Below are positions 1 to 5,307 of a stretch of DNA of 24,343 nucleotides, one piece after another. The notes beneath the pieces were generated by a model. The model saw only the letters and a program-made list of their open reading frames with translations. It was not told the origin of the DNA and did not search any database. Position numbers and translations under genes: made by a program. Each line of letters opens with the position of its first letter. The stretch's first letter is position 1. This stretch comes from a virus: the IMG/VR virus record IMGVR_UViG_3300046535_000539, positions 1 to 24,343 of that record; one strand, written 5' to 3'.

Positions 1-17
1 TTAGGCCACGACCTCAC
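1..17 (-). CDS. Possible start of a leftward gene cut by the window edge
   Basis: A GTG at 17-15 lies four bases after an AAGGGGAAC element (22-30), the same spacing seen before three other genes here. Only five codons are visible (M R S W P), so the product is unknown. The start is inferred only from the ribosome-site pattern. It lies beyond the terminator that closes the recombinase operon, so it would need its own promoter or read-through. Confidence 0.25.
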
Positions 18-21
18 GCAA

Positions 22-30
22 GTTCCCCTT
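22..30 (-). promoter_or_regulatory. AAGGGGAAC ribosome-binding element
   Basis: Reverse-strand AAGGGGAAC, identical to the elements before the genes starting at 946, 1658, 1951, 2106 and 3937. It points to a leftward start at 17 or just outside the window. Confidence 0.5.
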
Positions 31-41
31 GCAGGACACAC

Positions 42-65
42 AAAAGGCCCCTCGCGGGGCCTTTT
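42..65 (-). terminator. Rho-independent terminator, bidirectional, after the recombinase operon
   Basis: Ten-base perfect stem (AAAAGGCCCC pairing with GGGGCCTTTT) around a four-base loop. Each strand ends in a T run, so it can work in both directions. It lies 21 bases beyond the stop of the small helix-turn-helix gene and most likely ends the leftward transcript. Confidence 0.8.
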
Positions 66-86
66 GTTATTCCAAGGCGATGCCTG

Positions 87-281
87 TCAGGCTCGCAGAT
101 CGTCAACGCCCTTCTTGGTGTCCAGCATCAGATTGACCAGACAGGCAACGGCACCGGGAATGCGTGTCCTGCCGCCGACCCAGTCTCTGACCGTGGTTTC
201 GTTGACGCCGATGGCGCGGGCGAACCCCATCTGGGTGGTTCCCAACAGCGTCAAGGCCTTGCTGAGTTGCCGCTGGGTCAT
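87..281 (-). CDS. Small helix-turn-helix (XRE/Cro-like) DNA-binding protein
   Basis: A 64-residue protein, probably a DNA-binding regulator. Residues about 12-40 fit an XRE-type helix-turn-helix: a helix, then [18 protein letters not shown], where the [11 protein letters not shown] part resembles a recognition helix, followed by [15 protein letters not shown] chose the ATG at 281 rather than the upstream one at 347 because it overlaps the recombinase stop as ATGA, a usual sign of translational coupling. It may control the recombinase or the nearby palindromic operators; that is inferred from position only. Such small Cro-like proteins are common in prophages and plasmids. The fold call is fairly safe; the target is unknown. 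Confidence 0.75.
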   Translation of the reverse strand: MTQRQLSKALTLLGTTQMGFARAIGVNETTVRDWVGGRTRIPGAVACLVNLMLDTKKGVDDLRA

Positions 282-946
282 GTCAGGCCCGCCTCTTGCG
301 GTGCCGCCAGCCTCTCGATCAGTCTGAGGACGGTCTTTGACGACCACTGACCGCCGGTCGAGGTCTTAGTGCCCGCCTCGTTCAAGGCCTGTGCGATCAA
401 CCGCGATGAGAAACCTTTTGCGATCAACGGTGCCACAACGTCCTTCAGGCCTTCAGCGAAGGCCACCGATGCGTCCCGGTTCTTGGCCGGTGTCGTCGGC
501 GATCCCAGCTTGACGCCGCGCTGCTTGGCCGCGCCAAGGGCCGCCTTGGTGCGCTCAGAGATCATGGTGCGTTCCTTCTCGGCCAAGGCCGCGTAGATGT
601 GCAGCATGAACGGATCGACGTTGAGGCCCAACTGGCAGACGATGAACGGCACGCGGCTACTCATCAGGCCCGAGATGAAGTGAACGTCGCGGGAGAGCCG
701 GTCGAGCTTGGCGACGATTACGGGGCAACCGAGTTCCTTGGCTGCGGCGAGCGCCGCCTTCAGTTGCGGGCGCTTGTCGAGGGCATCTGAACCCTTGCCG
801 GTTTCGACTTCGGTGAAGGTCTGCGAGATCAGGAAGCCTTCAGCGTCGGCGAAGCGCATCAGGGCTGAACCCTGCGCCTCGATGCCAAGGCCGGACTGGC
901 CCTGCATGGCGGTCGAGACGCGGATGTAGGCGATGGCGGGTTTCAT
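278..946 (-). CDS. Serine recombinase (resolvase/invertase family)
   Basis: A 222-residue serine recombinase that would cut and rejoin DNA through a covalent phosphoserine link. The N-terminal domain opens with [16 protein letters not shown], giving catalytic Ser11 with Arg9 nearby. LDRLSRD at 81-87 supplies the conserved arginines. The long E-helix region ([18 protein letters not shown], about 120-137) precedes a C-terminal helix-turn-helix at about 170-212 for site binding. The length matches resolvases and invertases rather than the roughly 500-residue large serine integrases. It starts six bases after an AAGGGGAAC element, under a promoter with a palindromic operator, and is coupled to the small regulator downstream. 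It could resolve dimers, invert a segment or integrate the element. No attachment site or invertible segment was recognised here. Confidence 0.93.
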   Translation of the reverse strand: MKPAIAYIRVSTAMQGQSGLGIEAQGSALMRFADAEGFLISQTFTEVETGKGSDALDKRPQLKAALAAAKELGCPVIVAKLDRLSRDVHFISGLMSSRVPFIVCQLGLNVDPFMLHIYAALAEKERTMISERTKAALGAAKQRGVKLGSPTTPAKNRDASVAFAEGLKDVVAPLIAKGFSSRLIAQALNEAGTKTSTGGQWSSKTVLRLIERLAAPQEAGLT

Positions 947-952
947 AGTGGT

Positions 953-961
953 GTTCCCCTT
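953..961 (-). promoter_or_regulatory. AAGGGGAAC ribosome-binding element of the recombinase
   Basis: Reverse-strand AAGGGGAAC ending six bases before the recombinase ATG at 946. One of six identical copies in the window. Confidence 0.65.
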
Positions 962-975
962 GTGTTGACGATCGA

Positions 976-1004
976 GTATTAGGGTATTTCACCCTGCCAC
1001 GCAA
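976..1004 (-). promoter_or_regulatory. Recombinase promoter with palindromic operator in its spacer
   Basis: Read leftward: a -35-like TTGCGT (1004-999), a 17-base spacer and a -10-like TAATAC (981-976). The spacer holds most of the palindrome AGGGTGAAATACCCT (995-981), which would put a bound repressor on RNA polymerase's site. Almost the same palindrome lies in the promoter at 1990-2018. The boxes are read by eye against the sigma-70 consensus; the palindrome itself is exact. Confidence 0.55.
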
Positions 1005-1030
1005 TAGGCTTGCGAGGCTGTGGACAAAAG

Positions 1031-1054
1031 AAAAACCCCGCTAGATGCGGGGTT
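1031..1054 (-). terminator. Rho-independent terminator after the signal-peptide gene
   Basis: An eight-base perfect stem (AACCCCGC with GCGGGGTT) around a five-base loop. Leftward it runs into TTTTTCTTTT, a good U-tract. It starts a few bases after the stop at 1060 and closes the two-gene unit 1658-1060, separating it from the recombinase promoter. Confidence 0.85.
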
Positions 1055-1059
1055 CTGTC

Positions 1060-1365
1060 TTACTTCTGTTTGCCGGGCGGCTTGACCGGGACGTATTTGG
1101 GCGTTCCGAAGACCGGCGCGGTGAGATCGATCATGCTGCCGTAGCTGACCATCGAGCCGTTCATCTTGTAGGCCAGCATCAGCGCCTCGCGAACGAGGTC
1201 GTCGTCGGGACGCTGCGGCACGATGTACACCGTGCCGTCGGGATCGATGCAGGTGGTCCTGAAGCCTGCGGCGATGTCGCAGGCCGGGAACTTGGGCTGG
1301 GCGATGGCTGGTGATGCCAGCGTGATGACGATGAGTAGCATTTTCGGGCGCAAAAAGAGGGTCAT
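1060..1365 (-). CDS. Small exported protein of unknown function
   Basis: A 101-residue protein with a clear signal peptide: a basic start, then a hydrophobic stretch (MLLIVITLASPAIA at about 9-22) and a likely cleavage after Ala-Ile-Ala. The mature part of about 79 residues has two cysteines in CDIAAGFRTTC, which could form a disulphide, and a Lys/Pro-rich tail. Its ATG overlaps the stop of the upstream gene as ATGA, supporting the start at 1365; a second ATG at 1341 would also keep the signal peptide. A strong terminator follows at once. It may be an envelope-acting accessory (moron-type) product, but no family is recognised. Confidence 0.7.
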   Translation of the reverse strand: MTLFLRPKMLLIVITLASPAIAQPKFPACDIAAGFRTTCIDPDGTVYIVPQRPDDDLVREALMLAYKMNGSMVSYGSMIDLTAPVFGTPKYVPVKPPGKQK

Positions 1366-1658
1366 TGATGCACCACCGATCTGCCGCCCATCGTTGAGCC
1401 AATGATTTCGAAGGCCATATCCTTTGACAGCCCGATGTGCTCGTTGAGTTCGTAGGCCCAGCGGTGCGCTTCGTCATAGGTGGTAAAGGTCTTTCCCTCG
1501 ATGGGGCTGTAACCTTGTTCGTTGGCGACGGCCACGCCAAGGCAATAGCCAGCCCGAGAGACGGTGGCAACGAAGGCATAGACCTTGCCGTGGAACGCGC
1601 CCGCGACCGTCTGGTCGAGGATCGCGGCCTCGAGGTTCCGGTTGGTGATGTCAGTCAT
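1362..1658 (-). CDS. Hypothetical protein, 98 residues
   Basis: Not recognised. It starts at ATG 1658, four bases after an AAGGGGAAC element, and is coupled by an ATGA overlap to the exported protein downstream. The sequence looks like a compact alpha/beta protein: a strand-rich middle (GKVYAFVATVSRAGYCLGVAVANEQGY) followed by a charged helix (TTYDEAHRWAYELNEHIGLS). The later part has the same flavour as residues 18-45 of the protein at 1748-1951 (DEAHRWA against DAQAYADQAHRD), which hints at distant kinship but does not show it. The role is unknown; it sits with the accessory genes beside the recombinase. Confidence 0.75.
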   Translation of the reverse strand: MTDITNRNLEAAILDQTVAGAFHGKVYAFVATVSRAGYCLGVAVANEQGYSPIEGKTFTTYDEAHRWAYELNEHIGLSKDMAFEIIGSTMGGRSVVHQ

Positions 1659-1662
1659 TCTA

Positions 1663-1671
1663 GTTCCCCTT
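1663..1671 (-). promoter_or_regulatory. AAGGGGAAC ribosome-binding element
   Basis: Reverse-strand copy ending four bases before the ATG at 1658. It is preceded by GC, as are the copies at 22 and 1958. Confidence 0.65.
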
Positions 1672-1699
1672 GCGAGACGGGATGTCTCTACGGCCTCAA

Positions 1700-1726
1700 G
1701 CCGGGTAGCTGTTTCCAGCGCCCGGC
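1700..1726. other. GC-rich two-part hairpin between two leftward genes
   Basis: An outer stem GCCGGG (1700-1705) with CCCGGC (1721-1726) encloses an inner stem GCTG (1708-1711) with CAGC (1716-1719) around a TTTC loop. No T run follows on either strand, so it is not a standard terminator. It lies in the gap between the genes at 1951-1748 and 1658-1362 and could be a processing, pausing or transcript-end structure. Confidence 0.5.
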
Positions 1727-1747
1727 GTGAGTAGCGTGTGGGAGGGG

Positions 1748-1951
1748 TCAGACGACCTTACGGTAGAGGTCCGAGAGACGCATACTGCCGCCGCACCACT
1801 TGATCTCGATCACCCGATAATGGGTTGTGAGGTTGTCGCGGTGGGCCTGATCGGCGTAAGCCTGAGCGTCCTGAAGACGGTCGAACTCAGCCATGAGCGT
1901 GTCATTAGTTTCGCTGATGACTTTGAACGGGCGGCCAGAGTAGATGGACAT
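1748..1951 (-). CDS. Hypothetical protein, 67 residues
   Basis: Not recognised. A small soluble-looking alpha/beta protein: N-terminal strand (SGRPFKVISETN), an acidic helix (LMAEFDRLQDAQAYADQAHRD), a strand (HYRVIEIKW) and a basic C-terminus. The ATG at 1951 lies six bases after an AAGGGGAAC element, and the promoter with the palindromic operator at 1990-2018 fires toward it. It is the first gene of the leftward arm at the divergent junction, the place where phages often keep early or control genes, but nothing in the sequence shows DNA binding. Confidence 0.72.
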   Translation of the reverse strand: MSIYSGRPFKVISETNDTLMAEFDRLQDAQAYADQAHRDNLTTHYRVIEIKWCGGSMRLSDLYRKVV

Positions 1952-1957
1952 TGGGTA

Positions 1958-1966
1958 GTTCCCCTT
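1958..1966 (-). promoter_or_regulatory. AAGGGGAAC ribosome-binding element
   Basis: Reverse-strand copy ending six bases before the ATG at 1951. Confidence 0.65.
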
Positions 1967-1989
1967 GCGGGCCGGAATGGCCCTGACGG

Positions 1990-2018
1990 TTTATGGCACA
2001 GGGTGAATTACCCTGCAA
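1990..2018 (-). promoter_or_regulatory. Leftward promoter with palindromic operator at the divergent junction
   Basis: Read leftward: TTGCAG (2018-2013), a 17-base spacer, then CATAAA (1995-1990). The palindrome AGGGTGAATTACCCT (2000-2014) overlaps the -35 box and spacer. It matches the one in the recombinase promoter at 14 of 15 bases when oriented alike, and both promoters share TATTGC at the -35. One repressor probably serves both. Confidence 0.55.
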
Positions 2019-2023
2019 TAGGG

Positions 2024-2056
2024 TTGACGCAGGTTTCATGTGAAATAGCCAAAATA
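2024..2056 (+). promoter_or_regulatory. Possible rightward promoter for the small-gene train
   Basis: A good -35 hexamer TTGACG (2024-2029) faces right beside the palindromic operator. No convincing -10 sits at normal spacing; TAGCCA (2046-2051) at 16 bases and AAAATA (2051-2056) at 21 bases are the nearest candidates. Position between divergent genes supports a promoter; the boxes alone do not. Confidence 0.35.
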
Positions 2057-2092
2057 GTTTTCCGCCGTCGCTGCGCTATGGCGCGACAAGCC

Positions 2093-2101
2093 AAGGGGAA
2101 C
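2093..2101 (+). promoter_or_regulatory. AAGGGGAAC ribosome-binding element
   Basis: Forward-strand copy ending four bases before the ATG at 2106. It is the only rightward copy and leads the small-gene train; later genes in the train are coupled by overlaps instead. Confidence 0.65.
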
Positions 2102-2105
2102 CGCC

Positions 2106-2336
2106 ATGAAGCCCTGTCCGATCTGCCAGCATGAAGGCCAAGCCGCGATCTGGCCCTATCTGAAGGGTGGCACGGGCGCGGCGGGCGAGCGCATCGACTG
2201 GATGCGGTGTTCGTTCTGCCACGCTCTGTTCAGCGATCTGACGGTGCCGGGAGCGCCGCGCGGCAGCTATCCTGTGAAGGATGACGAGCCGCAGGCCAAC
2301 CGAGGTTATCCACATAACGACTATGGGCGGTCGTAG
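2106..2336 (+). CDS. Small zinc-ribbon-like protein
   Basis: A 76-residue protein with CPIC at 4-7 and CSFC at 35-38, a CxxC...CxxC pattern typical of a zinc ribbon. The two pairs are separated by a Gly/Ala-rich linker (LKGGTGAAGERIDWMR). The C-terminal half is polar and probably flexible. It starts four bases after an AAGGGGAAC element and leads the rightward train of small genes; the next gene starts directly after its TAG. Zinc ribbons of this size in phages are often nucleic-acid or protein adaptors. No specific family is recognised. Confidence 0.75.
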   Translation: MKPCPICQHEGQAAIWPYLKGGTGAAGERIDWMRCSFCHALFSDLTVPGAPRGSYPVKDDEPQANRGYPHNDYGRS

Positions 2337-2588
2337 ATGTCCAACATGAAGACGGTCTCCCTAGTCGCCGCTGAAAGCCGCCGCGTGCAGGCCGCCAACG
2401 AAGCCGAGTTGCACGCCGTCACGCTCGACCTGTATGCTGCGCTGGAGCCGATCAGGGCGCAACTCAAGGGACTGGAAGCAGCAATCCGGCTGACCAACGA
2501 AATGGTGCAGCGGCAGGATGAGGCGACCACCAAGACGCTGTCGCAGCTATTGACCGATGTGGAAGACCTGAAGCGGAGACCAACATGA
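2337..2588 (+). CDS. Hypothetical helical (coiled-coil-like) protein, 83 residues
   Basis: Not recognised. Nearly the whole chain reads as one long amphipathic helix (SRRVQAANEAELHAVTLDLY, LEPIRAQLKGLEAAIRL, then QRQDEATTKTLSQLLTDVEDL), suggesting a coiled-coil oligomer. The ATG abuts the previous stop with no gap, and its own stop overlaps the next start as ATGA, so it is translated within the train. Function unknown. Confidence 0.72.
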   Translation: MSNMKTVSLVAAESRRVQAANEAELHAVTLDLYAALEPIRAQLKGLEAAIRLTNEMVQRQDEATTKTLSQLLTDVEDLKRRPT

Positions 2589-2650
2589 AGCTGACAGCCA
2601 AATGCCCGAAGTGCGGCATGCGCCACAAGCCGGGACCGTGCCCGAAATGA
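2585..2650 (+). CDS. Cys-rich mini-protein, 21 residues
   Basis: A mini-gene encoding MKLTAKCPKCGMRHKPGPCPK, too short for usual gene callers. It has three cysteines and a histidine in a C-x2-C...H...C arrangement that could bind one zinc ion, and it is strongly basic. Both ends are ATGA overlaps: its start with the stop at 2586-2588 and its stop with the start at 2647. That double coupling is the main reason to believe it is translated. It resembles a single zinc knuckle. It could also be only a coupling relay between its neighbours. Confidence 0.6.
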   Translation: MKLTAKCPKCGMRHKPGPCPK

Positions 2651-2892
2651 CCAGAGACCAGTGGATCGAGCGTTGCCGGGCGGGCGAAGAAATACCGCGA
2701 GCCGTCATCGATGAGCATCATCTGGGCGATCAGTTCATGTTCATGTGCGACGACAAAACTCGCGACGCCTATGTGGTGTTCGCGGAAGCAACCGGCGAAG
2801 TGGTCGATCACGGAACATGGATCAACCGGCTGACCGGCGAAGAGCGCAAGGGACGCTTCAGCGAGCCGCCAGAGGGTGAGGGCTGGAAATGA
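2647..2892 (+). CDS. Hypothetical acidic protein, 81 residues
   Basis: Not recognised. I chose the ATG at 2647, in an ATGA overlap with the mini-gene, over an upstream in-frame ATG at 2602 whose extra residues lie inside the mini-gene's reading frame. The chain is acidic: a helix (TRDQWIERCRAGEE), a mixed region with DAYVVFAEATGEVVDHG, and a polar end (GERKGRFSEPPEGEG region). Its stop overlaps the next start as ATGA. It belongs to the same translational chain as its neighbours. Confidence 0.72.
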   Translation: MTRDQWIERCRAGEEIPRAVIDEHHLGDQFMFMCDDKTRDAYVVFAEATGEVVDHGTWINRLTGEERKGRFSEPPEGEGWK

Positions 2893-3035
2893 GACAGGCC
2901 AGCGCCAGACAGTTGAAGACGCTGCGCGCCAAGGGCAAGCTATTGATGCGCAAAACACGCGGCGTGAAATGGGGAACGAAGCGCGGATCGTACCAGCGCA
3001 GACCGATCAAGATGACACAGACAGAGGGAACCTAA
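2889..3035 (+). CDS. Small very basic protein, 48 residues
   Basis: Not recognised. It begins MRQASARQLKTLRAKGKLLM and is rich in Lys and Arg throughout (KTRGVKWGTKRGSYQRRPIK), which suggests nucleic-acid binding. The start overlaps the previous stop as ATGA, and its TAA is followed directly by the GTG of the next gene. It is short enough to be missed by length-filtered callers. The coupling and open frame are clear; the function is a guess. Confidence 0.6.
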   Translation: MRQASARQLKTLRAKGKLLMRKTRGVKWGTKRGSYQRRPIKMTQTEGT

Positions 3036-3323
3036 GTGGCGAAGGCCGTTCTGGATATTCGATCATTGGCACGCACTCATTCAACCATGTGCGTCAGGAC
3101 ACTGGCGGCGATAGCAAAGCAGAAGACAGCGCCTGCTGCTGCGCGTGTGGTCGCAGCCAATAGCTTGCTCGATCGCGGCTGGGGCAAGGCTGATGTCGTG
3201 CATGCTGGTCCAGATGGTGGACCGATCCAAGTCATCATCCGCCAACTCGTTGATGTCGTTCAGGTATCTGACGGTAAGCAGGCTCTGGTGATAGAGCACG
3301 ACGACAGCGAGTGCGACAAGTAA
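3036..3323 (+). CDS. Hypothetical protein upstream of the terminase, possible small-terminase-like
   Basis: A 95-residue protein starting at GTG 3036, directly after the previous TAA, with AGAGGGAA upstream as a ribosome site. The core is two alpha-helices, LARTHSTMCVRTLAAIAKQK and APAAARVVAANSLLDRGWGKAD, a helical pattern I recall from phage proteins encoded next to large terminases. The C-terminus (IQVIIRQLVDVVQV) looks strand-forming. A small terminase subunit normally sits just before the large one, and no other candidate exists here, but 95 residues is short for one and two leftward genes intervene. I treat that role as possible only. Confidence 0.65.
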   Translation: MAKAVLDIRSLARTHSTMCVRTLAAIAKQKTAPAAARVVAANSLLDRGWGKADVVHAGPDGGPIQVIIRQLVDVVQVSDGKQALVIEHDDSECDK

Positions 3324-3458
3324 ACGTTCGTATGCCTGCCGCAGCTAGGCATCACCTCACCACCTAAGCCCTTGATAGTGCTAGACATTCGCATCGGAGG
3401 GTGGGGTGGTCTCCGGGGGGTATGTCGGGGTTGAATGCCGGTCAGGTACCGGTACCGG

Positions 3459-3683
3459 TTACTGCCCCACATTCCCGCGCTGTTTCAGAGACTTATCCCG
3501 TTCCGCGACCGCTTGTTCCCCGGCTTCTCGCAAGCTGGCCTTGTCGGTGGCGGGCGTCAGGCCGTTGGCCTTCAGCCGGTGCAGGCGGGCTTTCTTGGCG
3601 GCGAGGCGGGGGTTGAAGTGGAATGGACGCCAGTGCTTGCCTGACGTGGAGAAGGTGTTTCCAGAGCCGCGTAACCGTTGCAT
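3459..3683 (-). CDS. Hypothetical basic protein on the opposite strand, 74 residues
   Basis: Not recognised. Among several overlapping open frames here this one has the codon pattern of its neighbours: runs of GCC, AAG, CGC, CTG and GGC, with G or C in most third positions. The chain is basic and helical (FNPRLAAKKARLHRLKANGL, then ASLREAGEQAVAERDKSLKQ). It starts at ATG 3683 after a GAGG site that falls inside a hairpin. It faces the rightward train, so read-through from that train would run antisense through it. Confidence 0.55.
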   Translation of the reverse strand: MQRLRGSGNTFSTSGKHWRPFHFNPRLAAKKARLHRLKANGLTPATDKASLREAGEQAVAERDKSLKQRGNVGQ

Positions 3684-3687
3684 GAGA

Positions 3688-3706
3688 GACCTCGTTTGCA
3701 GAGGTC
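3688..3706 (-). promoter_or_regulatory. Hairpin covering the ribosome site of the 74-residue gene
   Basis: Inverted repeat GACCTC (3688-3693) and GAGGTC (3701-3706) around a seven-base loop. Leftward, the second arm contains the GAGG ribosome site that ends about six bases before the ATG at 3683. Folding would hide the site. A second, imperfect stem lies just before it (about 3707-3725). Confidence 0.4.
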
Positions 3707-3814
3707 GAGGGGCGATGGCCCTCGCGCCATAGCAAGAAATCGTCCGTGTGTCATCGGTGTGCCAGCAACCTCAGATGATGGTGACGCCCATAAATATGTG
3801 GATGGGATGACGAT

Positions 3815-3937
3815 TTAATGGACGCCCCTGTTTGCAGGACGTGCGGCAACGTCGCTGGCCGGACCCATGATGAGCCGGAAATGTTTGTCGCAGAAGCAGC
3901 GTTCGCCTTCGCAACTGGCACTGACAAATTCGGTCAT
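3815..3937 (-). CDS. Small Cys-rich protein, 40 residues
   Basis: A 40-residue protein with the core ASCEGERCFCDKHFRLIMGP. Cys9, Cys14, Cys16 and His19 could coordinate a metal ion. I chose ATG 3937 because it follows an AAGGGGAAC element by four bases; an upstream in-frame ATG at 4000 would place the element inside the coding region and overlap the terminase gene. It diverges from the terminase with only 11 bases between the starts. I recall similar CEGERCFC proteins from rhizobial phages and prophages, without known function. Confidence 0.65.
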   Translation of the reverse strand: MTEFVSASCEGERCFCDKHFRLIMGPASDVAARPANRGVH

Positions 3938-3941
3938 GTGA

Positions 3942-3950
3942 GTTCCCCTT
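3942..3950 (-). promoter_or_regulatory. AAGGGGAAC ribosome-binding element overlapping the terminase start
   Basis: Reverse-strand copy ending four bases before the ATG at 3937. Its complement contains the first two bases of the terminase TTG start on the other strand. Confidence 0.65.
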
Positions 3951-5307
3951 GAAGCTAGAACTTCCGCATAATGGCTGGCAGGCGCGTCCGCATCAAGCAA
4001 ATCTGTGGACCTATCTCGATCAGGGCGGCGATCGGGCGCTCGCGATCTGGCACCGCCGTGCGGGCAAGGACGAAATCTGCCTGCATCATGCAGCGGTCAG
4101 CGCGATGAAGCGCCCCGGTAATTACTGGCATTGCCTGCCCGAGTTTTTGCAAGGTAGAAAAGCAATCTGGACCGCGATCAACGCGCATACGGGAAAGCGA
4201 AGGATCGATGAAGTCTTCCCCGACGAGATCAGGGAGAACGTCAGTGACAACGAGATGTTCATCCGGTTCAAGAACGGATCAACATGGCAGATCATCGGAA
4301 GTGACCGCTACGACGCGACGGTTGGCGCAGGCGTTGCGGGAATTACTTATTCTGAATGGGCGTTGGCCAATCCCTCAGCGTGGGCCTACCACCGGCCTAT
4401 GCTGGCGGAAAATAAGGGTTGGGCCTGTTTTATCAGTACGCCCCGAGGTCACAACCATTGCAAGGCCCTGTTCGACCACGCCAGCCAGTCTCCGGACTGG
4501 TTCTGCGAACTGCAAACCGCGAAAGACACCGGGGCACTGAGTGATGCCGAACTGGACGAGGCGCTAGCCGAATATTGCGCGCTGTACGGCGAAGACATTG
4601 GCCGCGCCCAGTTCCAGCAGGAGTATCTCTGTTCGTGGAACGCCGCGATCCTTGGGGCCTTCTATGCGCTCGAAATGGCGAGCGTGCGAAACGAAGCGCG
4701 CATTGCCGAGATCGACGTGCCGGAAGGCACGATCGTGAACCGTAGCTGGGATTTGGGTGTCCGGGACGATACTGCGATATTCTGGTTCGCCACCGTGGGA
4801 GGACAGTGTTTCATTCTGGATTGCTATTCCGCCTCCGGTGTCGGCGTCGAGCACTTCGCCGAAGTGATCGAGGCCAAACAGCACAAATACGGCTGGAAAA
4901 GTGGATCTGATTTTGTCCCCCACGACGCCAAGATCAAGGAATGGGGGACGGGGCGAACCCGCGTGGAAACCATGCAGAGCCTTGGCCTGCATCCGATGCT
5001 GGTGCCGCTGACCACGATCGGCGACGGCATCAATGCGGTGAGAAGGGTACTGCCCTTGAGCGTGTTTCATCCGCGATGCGAGGAAGCCATCACGGCACTC
5101 GAACAATACCGAAGAGAGTGGGATGACGAGAAGAAGGCGTTCAGGGCAAGCGCCGTCCACGACTGGACATCGCATTACGCCGACAGTTTCCGCTACCTCG
5201 CGCAGTCATGGCGCGGCGGCCACAAGCGGACACCGATTGCCGTGCGACCCGCTTGGGGAATGCACATCCCGCCGCCATCCGAACCACGCAAAGGAATGAT
5301 CTTGTAG
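3949..5307 (+). CDS. terL: Terminase large subunit (DNA-packaging ATPase/nuclease)
   Basis: A 452-residue packaging motor that would translocate DNA into the prohead and cut it. The ATPase domain has a Walker A-like HRRAGKD (35-41), Walker B-like GITYSEWA with Glu137, and coupling motif FISTPRG (161-167). The C-terminal RNase H-like nuclease shows SWDLGVRDDTA (Asp268), an Asp at 291, and HDWTSHYADSFRY (405-416), whose aspartates complete an acidic site. The start is TTG 3949: an in-frame stop lies at 3922-3924 and the next in-frame ATG would delete the Walker motif. The ribosome site is weak (GTGAG). Its TAG abuts the portal start. Length and motifs look complete. Confidence 0.93.
   Translation: MKLELPHNGWQARPHQANLWTYLDQGGDRALAIWHRRAGKDEICLHHAAVSAMKRPGNYWHCLPEFLQGRKAIWTAINAHTGKRRIDEVFPDEIRENVSDNEMFIRFKNGSTWQIIGSDRYDATVGAGVAGITYSEWALANPSAWAYHRPMLAENKGWACFISTPRGHNHCKALFDHASQSPDWFCELQTAKDTGALSDAELDEALAEYCALYGEDIGRAQFQQEYLCSWNAAILGAFYALEMASVRNEARIAEIDVPEGTIVNRSWDLGVRDDTAIFWFATVGGQCFILDCYSASGVGVEHFAEVIEAKQHKYGWKSGSDFVPHDAKIKEWGTGRTRVETMQSLGLHPMLVPLTTIGDGINAVRRVLPLSVFHPRCEEAITALEQYRREWDDEKKAFRASAVHDWTSHYADSFRYLAQSWRGGHKRTPIAVRPAWGMHIPPPSEPRKGMIL

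Noticed and set aside
989-1579. Reverse-strand frame of 196 residues
   Set aside because: Overlaps two better genes (1060-1365, 1362-1658) that have a signal peptide, ribosome site and ATGA coupling.
3332-3352. Inverted repeat ATGCCT...AGGCAT after the 3036-3323 gene
   Set aside because: Six-base stem with a nine-base loop and no T run; too weak for a terminator.
3324-3458. Intergenic gap with overlapping ACCGGT/GGTACC palindromes
   Set aside because: Short restriction-like palindromes near 3445-3462 only; no promoter boxes or known site recognised.
3401-3732. Forward frames of 71 and 108 residues opposite the 74-residue leftward gene
   Set aside because: Trp/Arg/Gly-rich with poor third-position bias; the reverse frame has the regional codon pattern.
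4564-5175. Reverse-strand frame of 203 residues inside the terminase gene
   Set aside because: Complement of conserved nuclease residues; no ribosome element or family features.
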